The notes: generated by a model not told the origin, from the sequence alone. Positions 36,733 to 46,963 are shown, counted from the stretch's first letter. The stretch is 64,000 bases of DNA from Lactococcus fujiensis JCM 16395 (GCF_002441655.1 NZ_JXJU01000001.1:186001-250000); one strand, 5' to 3'. A program made the numbers and translations.

Positions 36733-36957
36733 ATGACTGTATTTAATAAAGTACAAGATATTATCGCTGACGAACTTGGTAAAGACAAAGAAGAAATCAC
36801 ACTCGAAACAACATTTGAAGCACTTGATGCTGATTCACTTGATCTTTTCCAAATCATTAACGACATCGAAGACGAATTTGACGTTGAAGTTGATACTGAC
36901 CAAGACCTCAAGACAGTTTCAGAACTTGTAAATTACGTCGAAGAGCTTAAAAAATAA
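36733..36957 (+). CDS. acpP: Acyl carrier protein
   Basis: 74 residues, strongly acidic. The 4'-phosphopantetheine attachment serine is in [11 protein letters not shown] (about residue 36), followed by the recognition helix [13 protein letters not shown]. It carries growing acyl chains for the Fab enzymes encoded around it. AAGGAG lies 7 nt before the ATG. The gene is bracketed by hairpins on both sides. Confidence 0.96.
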   Translation: MTVFNKVQDIIADELGKDKEEITLETTFEALDADSLDLFQIINDIEDEFDVEVDTDQDLKTVSELVNYVEELKK

Positions 36958-36962
36958 TGAAG

Positions 36963-37008
36963 AGGGGATGGACCGACGAATGCATTGTAATTTGTTGGCT
37001 CGACCCCT
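36963..37008 (+). promoter_or_regulatory. Hairpin downstream of acpP
   Basis: Outer stem AGGGG/CCCCT (36963-36967 with 37004-37008) and inner stem CCGACGAA/TTTGTTGG (36973-36980 with 36991-36998, two G-T pairs). No T-run. It could protect the 3' end of an acpP-containing RNA or reduce read-through into fabD. Confidence 0.55.
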
Positions 37009-37059
37009 TATCATTTCAAAAAATATAGTTAGATATTACAAATAAAATTGGTGGGAAAC

Positions 37060-37983
37060 ATGACTAAAACAGCATTTCTATTTTCTGGACAAGGTGCTCA
37101 AAAATTGGGTATGGCTTATGATTTATACGAGCAATTCGATGTGGTAAAAGAAACTTTTGATCGTGCGAGCGTCTTGTTGGGGGATGATTTACGATTCTTG
37201 ATTGACCATGATGAAGAAAAGCTCAATGAAACGAAGTATACACAGCCTGCAATTTTGACTACGTCAGTCGCTATTTCACGTTTACTTGAGGAAAATAATA
37301 TCCACCCTGATGTTGTTGCAGGATTAAGCTTAGGTGAGTACAGTGCGTTAGTAATCTCTGGTGCTCTAACTTTTGATGATGCTATTCAGTTGGTTGCGAA
37401 ACGCGGACAATACATGAGTGAAGCAGCACCAACTGGCTCTGGGAAGATGGTTGCCATCATGAATACAGATGCCGGTCGCATTGAATCGGCTTGTCAAAAA
37501 GCAAGCGAATTTGGAATTGTCAGTCCAGCTAATTATAATACGCCAGGGCAAATTGTTATTGGTGGTGAAGTAAAAGCTGTGGACACTGCGGTTGAAATTC
37601 TCAAGGCTGAAGGCGTCAAAAAGATGATTGAGTTGAAAGTCTCTGGTCCATTCCATACAGCTATTCTTAAACCTGCAAGTGACAGGCTTAAAGTTGAATT
37701 GGAAAATGTTGAATTTTCAACGTTTGATCTTCCCTTGATTTCTAATACGACAGCGCAAGTGATGCATGAAGATGAAATTCGTTCGCTGTTGACACGTCAA
37801 GTGATGGAGCCTGTTCGTTTTTATGAATCGATTGAAACGATGAAAAACCTAGGAGTTGATCGCTTCATTGAGGTAGGTCCTGGTAAAGTACTTTCTGGTT
37901 TCATAAAACGAATAGATAAGGCAGCGAAGTTTACTAATGTTGAAGACCTACCGTCATTGAAAACACTTTTGGAAAATAAATAA
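37060..37983 (+). CDS. fabD: Malonyl-CoA:ACP transacylase
   Basis: 307 residues. Motifs: FLFSGQGAQKLGM, the nucleophile in AGLSLGEYSAL (serine near residue 92) and the catalytic histidine in SGPFHT near 200, with VGPGKVLSGF towards the end. It loads malonate onto ACP for chain elongation. ATG 37060 is chosen over an in-frame TTG at 37048, which overlaps the GGTGGG ribosome site. Confidence 0.96.
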   Translation: MTKTAFLFSGQGAQKLGMAYDLYEQFDVVKETFDRASVLLGDDLRFLIDHDEEKLNETKYTQPAILTTSVAISRLLEENNIHPDVVAGLSLGEYSALVISGALTFDDAIQLVAKRGQYMSEAAPTGSGKMVAIMNTDAGRIESACQKASEFGIVSPANYNTPGQIVIGGEVKAVDTAVEILKAEGVKKMIELKVSGPFHTAILKPASDRLKVELENVEFSTFDLPLISNTTAQVMHEDEIRSLLTRQVMEPVRFYESIETMKNLGVDRFIEVGPGKVLSGFIKRIDKAAKFTNVEDLPSLKTLLENK

Positions 37984-37998
37984 GAAAGTCACTAATAA

Positions 37999-38154
37999 AT
38001 GAAAATTAATTTGGCGGCGATCGGCATCTTTATGATTGTATTAGGCATCCTCGTCTTAATCATTGGCCGGAAAATTCCGAGTTCCTTTATCTATTCCATT
38101 ATTTTGGTGATTTATGGGACGGGTCTTTTTTTCAAATATAGAGAGAAAAAATAA
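37999..38154 (+). CDS. Small membrane protein (51 aa) between fabD and fabG
   Basis: Short open frame of 51 codons encoding two hydrophobic segments, about residues 5-22 (LAAIGIFMIVLGILVLII) and 29-45 (SFIYSIILVIYGTGLFF), joined by a basic GRKIPS turn and ending in KYREKK. It starts 15 nt after the fabD stop, and its TAA stop overlaps the fabG ATG (TAATG), so it is positioned exactly as a translated, coupled operon member. The ribosome site (AAGAAAG) is weak. I do not recognise the family; a role at the membrane in lipid synthesis would be a guess. Confidence 0.65.
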   Translation: MKINLAAIGIFMIVLGILVLIIGRKIPSSFIYSIILVIYGTGLFFKYREKK

Positions 38155-38888
38155 TGGATATCAAAAATAAAAATGTATTTATTACTGGCTCAACGCGTGG
38201 GATTGGCCATGCCATTGCCATTGAATTTGCACGAAATGGAGCTAACGTTGTTATCAACGGTCGTTCTGCTATTTCTGACGAAATGCTTGCTGAGTTTTCT
38301 AATTTGGGAGTCAAAGCTATCGGTGTGTCAGGAGATATTTCAAGCTCTGATGATGCTAAAAGAATGGTTGCAGAGGCAACAGAACAATTGGGGTCGGTTG
38401 ACATCTTAGTCAATAACGCTGGAATCACGCGCGATGGCCTTTCATTAAAAATGAAAGAAGAAGATTTTGAGGCTGTCCTCAAAATTAATTTAACGGGTGC
38501 TTTTAATATGACTCAAGCGGTTCTTAAGCCTATGACTCGTTCAAGAGCGGGAGCAATCATCAATATTTCTTCCGTTGTGGGATTAATTGGAAATGCCGGA
38601 CAAGCAAATTATGCGGCAGCCAAAGCAGGATTGATTGGTTTAACTAAATCAATAGCACGTGAAGTTGCAGGACGTAATATCCGTGTGAATGCCGTTGCTC
38701 CAGGTTTTATTGAATCTGATATGACTGCAGTTTTGTCAGACAAAGTAAAAGATGTCATGCTCGGTCAAATTCCGATGAAACGATTTGGATTGCCTTCTGA
38801 AATTGCAAGTACAGTCCGCTTTTTAGCTGAACAAGAATATATAACAGGCCAGGTCATTACTATTGATGGCGGCATGGTCATGTCTTAA
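38154..38888 (+). CDS. fabG: 3-oxoacyl-ACP reductase FabG
   Basis: 244-residue short-chain dehydrogenase. NADPH-binding TGSTRGIGHAIA, NNAG motif (LVNNAGITRDG), catalytic Ser (INISSVVGLIG) and YXXXK (NYAAAKAG), and C-terminal ITIDGGMVM. It reduces beta-ketoacyl-ACP. The start codon overlaps the stop of the small upstream membrane-protein gene. Confidence 0.96.
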   Translation: MDIKNKNVFITGSTRGIGHAIAIEFARNGANVVINGRSAISDEMLAEFSNLGVKAIGVSGDISSSDDAKRMVAEATEQLGSVDILVNNAGITRDGLSLKMKEEDFEAVLKINLTGAFNMTQAVLKPMTRSRAGAIINISSVVGLIGNAGQANYAAAKAGLIGLTKSIAREVAGRNIRVNAVAPGFIESDMTAVLSDKVKDVMLGQIPMKRFGLPSEIASTVRFLAEQEYITGQVITIDGGMVMS

Positions 38889-38901
38889 TAAAGGAGAAAA
38901 A

Positions 38902-40122
38902 ATGAGTCGAGTAGTTATTACGGGATATGGCGTTGTCAGTGCAATTGGGAACACTCCTGATGAGTTTTGGGAAAGCCTAAAAAGTGGAAAAACGGGGATT
39001 GGACCTCTTACACGATTTGATGCAACAGAAACTGGGATTTCCGTTGCTGCGGAAGTTAAGAATTTCCCATTTGACAAATATTTTGAAAAAAAAGACGCAC
39101 GACGTATGGATCTCTTTAGTCAATATGCAGTTTATGCGTCGCTTGATGCCATGGAAATGTCAGGTATTACTGAAGAAAATACAAATTATGACCGTTTGGG
39201 TTGTATCATGGCTTCAGGTATTGGTGGCTTGGGACAATCACAAAAGAATTCACAAGCATTGTTGAAAGGGCCAAAGAAAGTAGCCCCATTATATGTGCCA
39301 TTGGCAATAGCAAATATGGGTGCTGGAAATGTAGCCATGCGAACTGGTGCTCGTGGAACATCACGTGCCGAAGTAACTGCCTGTGCCGCGGGTGCCAATG
39401 CAATTGGCTCTGCTTTCCGTGAAATCAAGCATGGTTACGCTGATGCCATGATTGCTGGTGGTACAGAAGCCGCAATTTGTGAATTGGGCATTGCTGGTTT
39501 CGCAAATTTGACTGCCTTAACAAAAGAAACAGATCCTACAATCGCTTGTCGTCCTTTTGACAAAGACCGTTCTGGTTTTGTCATGGGTGAAGGCGCTGGG
39601 GTCTTGATTTTAGAGAGCCTTGAGCACGCCCAAGCACGAGGAGCCAATATCTTAGCCGAAATCGTTGGATATGGCTGTACAAATGATGCTTTCCATATGA
39701 CCACACCTTCTGGTATTGGTGCTGAAAATGCAATTAAGATGGCACTTGAAGAAGGACAAATTGATCCAAGTGAAGTGGATTACATCAATGCGCATGGAAC
39801 TTCAACACATGCAAATGAAGAAACTGAAGCTAAAGCCATTCACAATGTCATTGGTGACAAGGCGCTCGTTTCATCAACAAAAGCTTTACATGGGCATGCG
39901 CTAGGCGGAACAGGCGGAATCGAAGCTGTTGCAACCGTTGTATCACTCTTGAAACAATATGCTCCTGTCAACGCAGGTACAAAAGAACTTGATGACGATA
40001 TGACCATCAACGTTGTTCTTGGTGAAGGGAAAGCAGCAGATATCAACGTTGCACTATCTCAAGATTTTGGCTTCGGCGGTCATAATGCTGTCCTCGCCTT
40101 CAAAAAATGGACAGGGAAATAA
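38902..40122 (+). CDS. fabF: 3-oxoacyl-ACP synthase II (KAS II)
   Basis: 406 residues. Thiolase-fold condensing enzyme with active-site cysteine in VTACAAGANAIG, histidines in NAHGTSTHANE and LHGHALGGTGG, and ending QDFGFGGHNAVLAF. It performs chain elongation. AAAGGAG lies before ATG 38902; the longer frame overlapping fabG lacks support. Confidence 0.96.
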   Translation: MSRVVITGYGVVSAIGNTPDEFWESLKSGKTGIGPLTRFDATETGISVAAEVKNFPFDKYFEKKDARRMDLFSQYAVYASLDAMEMSGITEENTNYDRLGCIMASGIGGLGQSQKNSQALLKGPKKVAPLYVPLAIANMGAGNVAMRTGARGTSRAEVTACAAGANAIGSAFREIKHGYADAMIAGGTEAAICELGIAGFANLTALTKETDPTIACRPFDKDRSGFVMGEGAGVLILESLEHAQARGANILAEIVGYGCTNDAFHMTTPSGIGAENAIKMALEEGQIDPSEVDYINAHGTSTHANEETEAKAIHNVIGDKALVSSTKALHGHALGGTGGIEAVATVVSLLKQYAPVNAGTKELDDDMTINVVLGEGKAADINVALSQDFGFGGHNAVLAFKKWTGK

Positions 40123-40160
40123 GCCATTTGATAATGTGCTTTTAAGGAGGCTTAATAAAA

Positions 40161-40634
40161 ATGAATATTTCAGAAGTAAAAGAATTAATGGATAAATTTG
40201 ATGGCTCAACAATGCGTGAGTTTTCATGGAAAAATGCCGAGGGAGAATTGGCTTTGTCAAAAAATGATGGTCACACTGGTCTTGCACCAGAACCAGCATT
40301 TGTTCAGACTGTTCAAACAGCGCCGGCAGTAGCAGCAACAACCCAAACATCTACTGAAACAACAAAAGGAGCAGAGTCTGCTCCTCAAACAGCAGTTGAA
40401 GGCGATGCGGTTGAAAGTCCTTTGGTCGGAGTTGTCTATCTAAAGGCAGGCCCTGATAAACCTGAATTCGTTCAAGTTGGAGATACGGTTAAAAAAGGTC
40501 AAACCCTTTTGATCATTGAAGCCATGAAAGTGATGAATGAAATTCCAGCACCTAAAGATGGTGTCATTACTGACATCATGGTTTCTCCTGAAGAGGTTGT
40601 CGAATATGGACAAGGATTGGTACGGATTAAATGA
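40161..40634 (+). CDS. accB: Biotin carboxyl carrier protein of acetyl-CoA carboxylase
   Basis: 157 residues. N-terminal helix ([19 protein letters not shown]), an Ala/Pro/Thr-rich flexible linker (about 45-80), and the C-terminal biotinyl domain with the modified lysine in [16 protein letters not shown] upstream. The stop overlaps the fabZ start (ATGA), indicating coupling. Confidence 0.96.
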   Translation: MNISEVKELMDKFDGSTMREFSWKNAEGELALSKNDGHTGLAPEPAFVQTVQTAPAVAATTQTSTETTKGAESAPQTAVEGDAVESPLVGVVYLKAGPDKPEFVQVGDTVKKGQTLLIIEAMKVMNEIPAPKDGVITDIMVSPEEVVEYGQGLVRIK

Positions 40635-41065
40635 GCCAAGTAAATATTGATGTTACGAAAATTATGGAGGCCTTGCCTCATCGTTACCCGATGCTTTTGG
40701 TTGATCGCGTACTAGAAATGAATGAAGACGAAATCACCGCCATCAAAAATGTGACCATCAACGAGGAGTTTTTCCAAGGTCATTTTCCACAATACCCTGT
40801 AATGCCAGGCGTGTTAATCATGGAGGCCTTGGCCCAAGCCGCAGGTGTTCTTGAATTATCAAAACCTGAAAACAAAGGGAAATTAGTTTTCTACGCTGGC
40901 ATGGATAATGTAAAATACAAGAAACAAGTCGTTCCGGGGGATCAACTTGTGCTTCATGCTAAATTTATCAAACGGCGTGGAAATATTGCTGTTGTCGAAG
41001 CTGAAGCTACTGTCGATGGTAAAGTAGCAGCAAAAGGAACATTGACGTTCGCCTTGCAAGCTTAA
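40631..41065 (+). CDS. fabZ: 3-hydroxyacyl-ACP dehydratase FabZ
   Basis: 144 residues, hot-dog fold. Signature [13 protein letters not shown] near residue 16, catalytic histidine in [14 protein letters not shown], and the long central helix AQAAGVLEL. It dehydrates beta-hydroxyacyl-ACP. Lactococci carry a second fabZ next to fabI elsewhere; this is the operon copy. A 186-nt gap follows. Confidence 0.95.
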   Translation: MSQVNIDVTKIMEALPHRYPMLLVDRVLEMNEDEITAIKNVTINEEFFQGHFPQYPVMPGVLIMEALAQAAGVLELSKPENKGKLVFYAGMDNVKYKKQVVPGDQLVLHAKFIKRRGNIAVVEAEATVDGKVAAKGTLTFALQA

Positions 41066-41125
41066 ATCGTAGACAAATACATTCATTAATAGGTTAAATC
41101 CAATATCTTACTTTGAAATATTCTT

Positions 41126-41144
41126 GCCATGGCTTTGCCGTGGC
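41126..41144 (+). promoter_or_regulatory. Hairpin between fabZ and accC
   Basis: GCCATGGC (41126-41133) pairs with GCCGTGGC (41137-41144) over eight positions, TTT loop, followed by TCCCTTTTGG. The T stretch is too short for a convincing terminator; it may act as an attenuator. Confidence 0.45.
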
Positions 41145-41150
41145 TCCCTT

Positions 41151-41178
41151 TTGGACTTATTTTGATTTGAATTATAAA
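41151..41178 (+). promoter_or_regulatory. Candidate internal promoter for accCDA
   Basis: TTGGAC (41151-41156), 16-bp spacer, TATAAA (41173-41178), right after the hairpin. Would allow separate expression of accC, accD and accA. Confidence 0.45.
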
Positions 41179-41251
41179 ATATTTTGAATAATAAAAGATT
41201 GGAAATAACAAGGAGGAGATGAACTTTCATTCTCCAAATAAGGAGTTAAAC

Positions 41252-42625
41252 ATGTTTAATAAAATATTAATTGCAAACCGTGGCGAAATTGCTGTCCGTA
41301 TTATTCGTGCGGCAAGAGAATTAGGAATTGCGACAGTTGCTGTTTATTCAGAAGCTGATAGAGACGCTCTGCACGTTGCATTGGCTGACGAAGCAATTTG
41401 TATTGGTCCAAGTAAAGCTGCAGACTCTTACTTGAACATGAATAATATCTTAGAAGCTGCCGTAGCAACGCATGCACAAGCGATCCATCCAGGATTTGGT
41501 TTTTTGAGTGAAAACTCAAAATTTGCACGGCTATGTGAAGAAATGAAAATTAAATTCATAGGTCCTTCGGCTGAAGTCATGGATGCAATGGGTGATAAGA
41601 TTAATGCCAGAAATCGAATGAGAACAGCGAAAGTGCCTGTCACTCCAGGTTCCGATGGAGAAGTTTTCACTGCTGAAGAAGCTTTAGAAATTGCGGACCG
41701 AATTGGTTATCCTGTCATGTTAAAAGCGTCAGCAGGCGGTGGAGGAAAAGGTATTCGCAAGGTTTCATCAAGTGAAGAATTAGTTCCTGCCTTTAATGCA
41801 GCAACCGCCGAGGCCAAAGCCGCTTTTGGTAACGGAGCTATGTTTATTGAACGCATGATTTATCCAGCGCGACACATCGAAGTACAAATTTTGGGTGACC
41901 AATATGGACACGTGATTCATTTAGGGGAACGGGATTGTTCTTTGCAACGTAACAATCAGAAAGTACTTGAAGAAAGCCCTTCTGTTGGTATTGGCCAAAC
42001 TTTGCGAGATAAAATTACACAAGCTGCTGTTAAAGCGGCAGAAGCTGTAAAATATGAAAATGCAGGGACAATTGAATTCTTGCTCGACGAACAAGCGGGC
42101 AATTTCTACTTTATGGAAATGAATACTCGTGTTCAGGTTGAACATCCAGTGACTGAATTCGTATCAGGTGTCGATATTGTTAAGGAACAAATTCGTATTG
42201 CCTCTGGCGAAGCATTATCGTTCAAACAGGAAGATATTCATTTTAAAGGGCACGCCATAGAATGTCGAATTAACGCTGAAAATCCTAAATTCAATTTTGC
42301 ACCAAGCCCAGGAAAAATCACGAATCTCTTTTTACCTTCTGGAGGTGTGGGATTACGTGTTGATTCTGCCATGTATGCTGGTTACACAATTCCACCATAT
42401 TATGATTCAATGATTGCAAAAGTTATTGTCTATGGAGAAACACGTTTTGACGCTTTGATGAAGATGCAACGCGCTTTAATGGAATTTGATATTGAAGGAG
42501 TAACTACAAATATTGACTTCCAATTGGATTTAATCTCTGACCCTTATGTTATCGCAGGAGATTACGACACAGGCTTTTTGGGAAATGTCTTTTTACCAGA
42601 ATATCTCAAAAATAATGATGAATAA
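41252..42625 (+). CDS. accC: Biotin carboxylase subunit of acetyl-CoA carboxylase
   Basis: 457 residues. Begins with the family [20 protein letters not shown]-grasp glycine loop [25 protein letters not shown] and catalytic arginine/glutamate region [21 protein letters not shown]. Two in-frame starts compete: ATG 41219, directly against AAGGAGGAG, and ATG 41252, with AAGGAG 6-7 nt upstream. The second gives the conserved N-terminus and proper spacing. Confidence 0.95.
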   Translation: MFNKILIANRGEIAVRIIRAARELGIATVAVYSEADRDALHVALADEAICIGPSKAADSYLNMNNILEAAVATHAQAIHPGFGFLSENSKFARLCEEMKIKFIGPSAEVMDAMGDKINARNRMRTAKVPVTPGSDGEVFTAEEALEIADRIGYPVMLKASAGGGGKGIRKVSSSEELVPAFNAATAEAKAAFGNGAMFIERMIYPARHIEVQILGDQYGHVIHLGERDCSLQRNNQKVLEESPSVGIGQTLRDKITQAAVKAAEAVKYENAGTIEFLLDEQAGNFYFMEMNTRVQVEHPVTEFVSGVDIVKEQIRIASGEALSFKQEDIHFKGHAIECRINAENPKFNFAPSPGKITNLFLPSGGVGLRVDSAMYAGYTIPPYYDSMIAKVIVYGETRFDALMKMQRALMEFDIEGVTTNIDFQLDLISDPYVIAGDYDTGFLGNVFLPEYLKNNDE

Positions 42626-42651
42626 TATTAATAAAGAAAATCGAGGATAGA

Positions 42652-43512
42652 ATGCCTTTATTTCAGAAAAAAAAGTATATTAAAATAACACCCAACCGCT
42701 CTTTAATTTCAGAGAAACAAGTTGAGCCTGAAGTTCCAGATCAATTATTCGCGAAATGCCCTAAATGTAAACACAGTATTTATGTAGAAGACTTGGGTGA
42801 AGCGAAAATTTGTCCCCATTGTGATTACAATTTCCGAATTTCCGCAAATGAACGTTTGGCTTTAATTACTGATCCATCAACATTTGAAGAATGGTTCACA
42901 GGAATTAAAACCAAGAATCCGCTTGATTTTCCTGGTTATTTAGAAAAATTGGAAAAAGTAAAGGCTCATACTGGACTTGACGAGGCTGTTTTAACAGGTA
43001 AAGCCCGAATAAATGGGAAAGAAGTTGCATTAGGAATCATGGACTCTCATTTCATTATGGCTTCAATGGGAACAGTTGTAGGTGAAAAGTTAACCAGACT
43101 GTTTGAGCGGGCCTTAGATGAAAAACTCCCTGTAATCATTTTTACGGCATCAGGTGGTGCCAGAATGCAAGAGGGGATTATGTCCTTGATGCAAATGGCG
43201 AAAACTTCAGCTGCTGTTAAGCGCCATTCAAATGCCGGCTTACTTTATATCACAGTATTGACCGATCCAACTACTGGAGGCGTTACGGCTTCTTTTGCGA
43301 TGTTAGGCGATATCATCTTGGCTGAGCCACAAGCACTGATCGGTTTTGCAGGTCGGCGTGTGATTGAGCAAACGGTTCGCCAAACCTTACCTGAAGGCTT
43401 TCAAAAAGCTGAATTTCTTTTAGAACATGGGTTTATTGATGCCATTGTCAAACGAGGTGACCTAAAAGAAAAACTGGCGCTCTTGCTTGATTTGCACGAC
43501 ACTAAATCTTAA
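42652..43512 (+). CDS. accD: Acetyl-CoA carboxylase carboxyltransferase beta subunit
   Basis: 286 residues. N-terminal zinc ribbon with CPKC and CPHC pairs (about residues 37-59), then the crotonase-like core with [26 protein letters not shown] and [11 protein letters not shown]. Pairs with AccA. In this window the two carboxyltransferase genes are separated by a 305-nt degenerate stretch. Confidence 0.95.
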   Translation: MPLFQKKKYIKITPNRSLISEKQVEPEVPDQLFAKCPKCKHSIYVEDLGEAKICPHCDYNFRISANERLALITDPSTFEEWFTGIKTKNPLDFPGYLEKLEKVKAHTGLDEAVLTGKARINGKEVALGIMDSHFIMASMGTVVGEKLTRLFERALDEKLPVIIFTASGGARMQEGIMSLMQMAKTSAAVKRHSNAGLLYITVLTDPTTGGVTASFAMLGDIILAEPQALIGFAGRRVIEQTVRQTLPEGFQKAEFLLEHGFIDAIVKRGDLKEKLALLLDLHDTKS

Positions 43513-43561
43513 AAAAAACATACAGAAATTGGCACAATCCAATGAAAAGTAACATTTTCTG

Positions 43562-43807
43562 TACGTGGACCGAACGATTGATGGGAACTTCTTTGAAAAA
43601 GATTACGGATTTGTAATTGATTTTATAGATGAAGTTGTCCTCTTTCGTTAAGGATAAATTTAATTTATAAAAGTGTCCAAAAAAGCTATGCTATTCGTTG
43701 TTTCGACGTAGAAACTTATCTTGATGATGAGCTAGTCGGATCAAATGAACCATGATTACAGTGCTTCATTTGATGGCGAATATCCAGCTCACTTTAATAA
43801 ATATTGA
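43562..43807 (+). pseudogene. Degenerate gene remnant between accD and accA
   Basis: Three consecutive pieces of coding-like sequence in alternating frames: 43562-43651 (ending FVIDFIDEVVLFR), about 43651-43755 (YAIRCFDVETYLDDELVG), and 43751-43807 ([18 protein letters not shown] then stop). Joined, they make about 80 residues of acidic, globular-looking protein C-terminus with two frame breaks. I do not recognise the family. The remainder of the gap, 43513-43561, shows nothing definite. Confidence 0.5.
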
Positions 43808-43817
43808 GGGGAAGATA

Positions 43818-44573
43818 ATGACAGAAATTGCTGAAATTATAAATAAAGCGCGTGCGGCTGACCGTGTTTCAGTTCGTGATATCATTGACCATTGTTTCAG
43901 TGACTTTTTCGAGTTGCATGGCGACCGTCAATTTACTGACGATGAAGCTATTGTAGGAGGTATTGCTCGCTTTAAAGGGCAGGCTGTCTCGGTCATTGGA
44001 ATTCAAAAAGGGCATAATTTAGCAGAAAATTTAGCTACTAATTTTGGTCAACCGAGTCCAAATGGCTATCGCAAAGCTTTACGCCTTATGAAACAAGCAG
44101 AAAAATTTGGTCGTCCACTTATTACATTTATCAATACTGCCGGTGCTTATCCTGGCATTGAAGCTGAGGAACGTGGACAAGGGGAAGCAATTGCCCGTAA
44201 TTTATTTGAAATGTCAGATTTAAAAGTTCCGATTATAGCGGTCATTACTGGAGAAGGCGGTTCTGGAGGAGCATTAGCACTAGCGGTAGCCAATAAGGTC
44301 ATCATGCTTGAAAATGCCGTTTACTCTGTTTTGTCACCGGAAGGTTTTGCAACCATTCTTTGGAAAGATGGAAAACGGCGTGATGAAGCAGCAGAATTGA
44401 TGAAAATCACCGCCGATCATTTGTTGGAGATGGAAGTTGTCGATGCTGTCATTAAAGAAGAGACTCTTTTTGAAAATCTGTCGGCTAGTCTCGAGCAAGC
44501 ATTAACAGAATTATCAGAAATGACAGTAGATGAACTTGTTGAGCAACGTTATCAAAGATTTAGAAAGTACTAG
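43818..44573 (+). CDS. accA: Acetyl-CoA carboxylase carboxyltransferase alpha subunit
   Basis: 251 residues, the short Firmicutes form. Motifs: [20 protein letters not shown] near residue 30, [28 protein letters not shown] and [15 protein letters not shown]. Transfers carboxyl from biotin to acetyl-CoA. ATG 43818 has GAGGGGAAG upstream; the longer frame reaches into the degenerate stretch. Last gene of the operon; its stop codon lies in the terminator stem. Confidence 0.95.
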   Translation: MTEIAEIINKARAADRVSVRDIIDHCFSDFFELHGDRQFTDDEAIVGGIARFKGQAVSVIGIQKGHNLAENLATNFGQPSPNGYRKALRLMKQAEKFGRPLITFINTAGAYPGIEAEERGQGEAIARNLFEMSDLKVPIIAVITGEGGSGGALALAVANKVIMLENAVYSVLSPEGFATILWKDGKRRDEAAELMKITADHLLEMEVVDAVIKEETLFENLSASLEQALTELSEMTVDELVEQRYQRFRKY

Positions 44574-44591
44574 GAGATAGTGCTTTTTTAT
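44564..44591 (+). terminator. Terminator of the fab-acc operon, overlapping the accA stop
   Basis: AAAGTACTA (44564-44572) pairs with TAGTGCTTT (44578-44586), GGAGA loop, one G-T pair, and the right arm continues into T residues. The stop TAG (44571-44573) lies within the left arm and loop. Confidence 0.8.
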
Positions 44592-44648
44592 TTTGAGTTT
44601 TTGTCAATTCACATTGTTTTTAATATAGTCGCTAATGTCAGAAAATTG

Positions 44649-44657
44649 TGATATAAT
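44649..44657 (+). promoter_or_regulatory. Extended -10 promoter for serC
   Basis: TGATATAAT with TATAAT at 44652-44657, about 35 nt before the serC start codon. No good -35 box. No T-box or other leader structure is apparent. Confidence 0.6.
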
Positions 44658-44691
44658 ACAAAAAATACTACCATGAGATAGGAGCATTGAA

Positions 44692-45783
44692 ATGGTTTAT
44701 AATTTTGCAGCAGGTCCATCGGTATTGCCACAGGAGGCCTTGTTAAAGGCACAAGCGGAGCTATTGGATTATGCAGGGAGCGGAATGTCAGTAATGGAAT
44801 TGACACACCGAGGGAAAGAATTCACAGCAATTATCGAACACGCAGAAGAAACTTTACGTGAGCTCATGCACATCCCTGACAATTATCAGGTTTTATTTTT
44901 GCAAGGTGGAGCATCGACACAGTTCACAATGGTCCCTCTTAATTTGGCTGTGGGTAAAAAAGCATACTATGTTGAGTCTGGAAGTTTTGGAAAAAAAGCG
45001 TTCACAGAAGCAGTCAAGCTATCTCATTTTATTCCTTTTGAACCGATTAGTCTAGGTTCAACTGAAAGTCAAAACTATAATCATTTGGTCCAATTTGATG
45101 CATCTGAAATTGACAGCGACGCGGCTTATGTTCATGTTACATTAAACAATACAATTGAAGGAACAACGATTTATGAATTGCCCGATACGAATGGTGTGCC
45201 ACTTGTTGGTGACATGAGCTCAGATATTCTAGCATTTGATTATGAAGTCGAAAAATTTGCCTTGATTTATGCAGGGGCTCAAAAAAATATCGGCCCTGCT
45301 GGAATGACCGTTGTCATTGTTCGAAACGATTTATTGACTGACAAAGAGATTTTGTCATCAATGATGGATTATCGGATTTTAGCAAAAAATCATTCGCTTT
45401 ATAACACGCCCCCAACCTTTGGAATTTATATGTCTGACCTCGTTTTCGAGTGGGTAAAAGCACAAGGTGGAGTTAAAGCAATGGCAGAAAAAAATCTTAA
45501 AAAATCAGCTTTACTATATGAATATATTGATTCTACTGAGTTTTATAAGAGTCCTGTGATAAATAAAAATGAGCGTTCACTCTGCAATATTCCATTTTCA
45601 TGTGGCGATAAAGTCAAAGATGATAAATTTATCGAACAAGCTGATCGAGCAGGGTTCAAAAATATTAAAGGTCATCGTTCAGTGGGAGGGATGAGAGCAA
45701 GTCTTTATAATGCCTTTCCTTTTGAAGGTGTTGAGGCATTGGTAGATTTTATGAAGAAATTTGAGGAAGAAAATGATTTATAA
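44692..45783 (+). CDS. serC: Phosphoserine aminotransferase
   Basis: 363 residues, class V PLP aminotransferase. N-terminal [30 protein letters not shown], the PLP lysine in [13 protein letters not shown] and C-terminal [16 protein letters not shown] are all diagnostic. Converts 3-phosphohydroxypyruvate to phosphoserine. ATAGGAG upstream. Overlaps serA by 11 nt. Confidence 0.96.
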   Translation: MVYNFAAGPSVLPQEALLKAQAELLDYAGSGMSVMELTHRGKEFTAIIEHAEETLRELMHIPDNYQVLFLQGGASTQFTMVPLNLAVGKKAYYVESGSFGKKAFTEAVKLSHFIPFEPISLGSTESQNYNHLVQFDASEIDSDAAYVHVTLNNTIEGTTIYELPDTNGVPLVGDMSSDILAFDYEVEKFALIYAGAQKNIGPAGMTVVIVRNDLLTDKEILSSMMDYRILAKNHSLYNTPPTFGIYMSDLVFEWVKAQGGVKAMAEKNLKKSALLYEYIDSTEFYKSPVINKNERSLCNIPFSCGDKVKDDKFIEQADRAGFKNIKGHRSVGGMRASLYNAFPFEGVEALVDFMKKFEEENDL

Positions 45784-46963
45784 TATTAAAACAATCGGAA
45801 ATAACATTGATGAAGAAGGTTTGGAAGAATTAGGCAAGAATTTTGTCGTAGACCGGGTCCCTGAAAATGAGGCCCAAGCCTTTATTTGTCGTGCTCAAAA
45901 TTTTCATGATTACAAGTTTAGTGACCATTTATTAACCATTGGTCGCGCTGGTGCAGGCTTTAATAATATCCCTGTTAAGCAATGCTCAGAGCAAGGGATT
46001 GTCGTTTTTAATGCGCCCGGAGGCAATGCCAATGCGGTTAAAGAACTTGTTTTGGCTATGATGATATTTGGTTCTCGTAATTTGAAACCAGCAAATAAAT
46101 GGCTCTCAGATCAAGTTGGGACAGATCAGTCAATTGATTTAGCCGTTGAAAAAGGCAAAAAAGCATTCTCTGGGAAAGAAATTTCAGGAAAAACAGTCGG
46201 TATTATTGGGCTTGGAAATATCGGTTCACGAGTGGCTAATGATGCTGAAAAATTAGGAATGAAAGTCATCGGTTATGACCCATATATTGCAGTCGAACGG
46301 GCGTGGGAAATATCTTCCCATGTTCATCGGGTAACTCATTTGAGTGAAATCTTTGAACAATCAGACTATATCACTATACATACCCCTTTGACCGATGAAA
46401 CTCACCATATTTATTCTGCAGAAAACTTTGAGAAAATGAAAAAAGGTACCGTTTTGCTAAATTTTGCGCGTGATGAAATAACGAATAAAGCCGATTTGCT
46501 AGAATATATTGAAAATGGGACCATAAAATATTTTGCGACTGACTTTGGTTCAGAACTTTTTTATCATAATGATGCCATTTTTGTTAGTCCACATTTGGGT
46601 GGTTCAACGGCGGAAGCAAGTTTGAACTGTACAAAGATGGCAGCCAATTCGATTCAACGCTATTTAACAACGGGTGAAATTATTAATTCAGTGAATTTTC
46701 CACGTGTGGTTCAAGAATTGAATTCTCCTTACAGGATTACCTTAATCAATAAAAATGTGCCGAATGTAGTTGCTCACATTGCCTCACGGGTATCTGAAGA
46801 AGGAATTAATATTGCCAATATTGTCAATCGAGGTCAAGGAGACTATGCCTATACTTTGCTCGATCTTGATGAAACGAATGAGACGAAAATTCAAGAGTTA
46901 ATGTCGAATTTCAAGGCTTCAGATAATATCATTCGGGTTAGACTCATCAAAAAGGAGATATAA
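45773..46963 (+). CDS. serA: D-3-phosphoglycerate dehydrogenase
   Basis: 396 residues. Substrate domain with [16 protein letters not shown]-binding [13 protein letters not shown], catalytic DFGSELF and [13 protein letters not shown], and a C-terminal ACT-type domain ([20 protein letters not shown]) that often senses serine. First step of serine synthesis. ATG 45773 with TGAGGAAG upstream is chosen over TTG 45761. Confidence 0.95.
   Translation: MIYNIKTIGNNIDEEGLEELGKNFVVDRVPENEAQAFICRAQNFHDYKFSDHLLTIGRAGAGFNNIPVKQCSEQGIVVFNAPGGNANAVKELVLAMMIFGSRNLKPANKWLSDQVGTDQSIDLAVEKGKKAFSGKEISGKTVGIIGLGNIGSRVANDAEKLGMKVIGYDPYIAVERAWEISSHVHRVTHLSEIFEQSDYITIHTPLTDETHHIYSAENFEKMKKGTVLLNFARDEITNKADLLEYIENGTIKYFATDFGSELFYHNDAIFVSPHLGGSTAEASLNCTKMAANSIQRYLTTGEIINSVNFPRVVQELNSPYRITLINKNVPNVVAHIASRVSEEGINIANIVNRGQGDYAYTLLDLDETNETKIQELMSNFKASDNIIRVRLIKKEI

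Noticed and set aside
36631-37059. Missing enoyl-ACP reductase (fabK) as a deletion
   Set aside because: Lactococcal fab operons normally lack fabK here and use fabI elsewhere; its absence is expected, not an anomaly.
39201-39422. Cysteine-rich alternative frame inside fabF
   Set aside because: It is a shadow of the strongly conserved fabF sequence, with no start signal.
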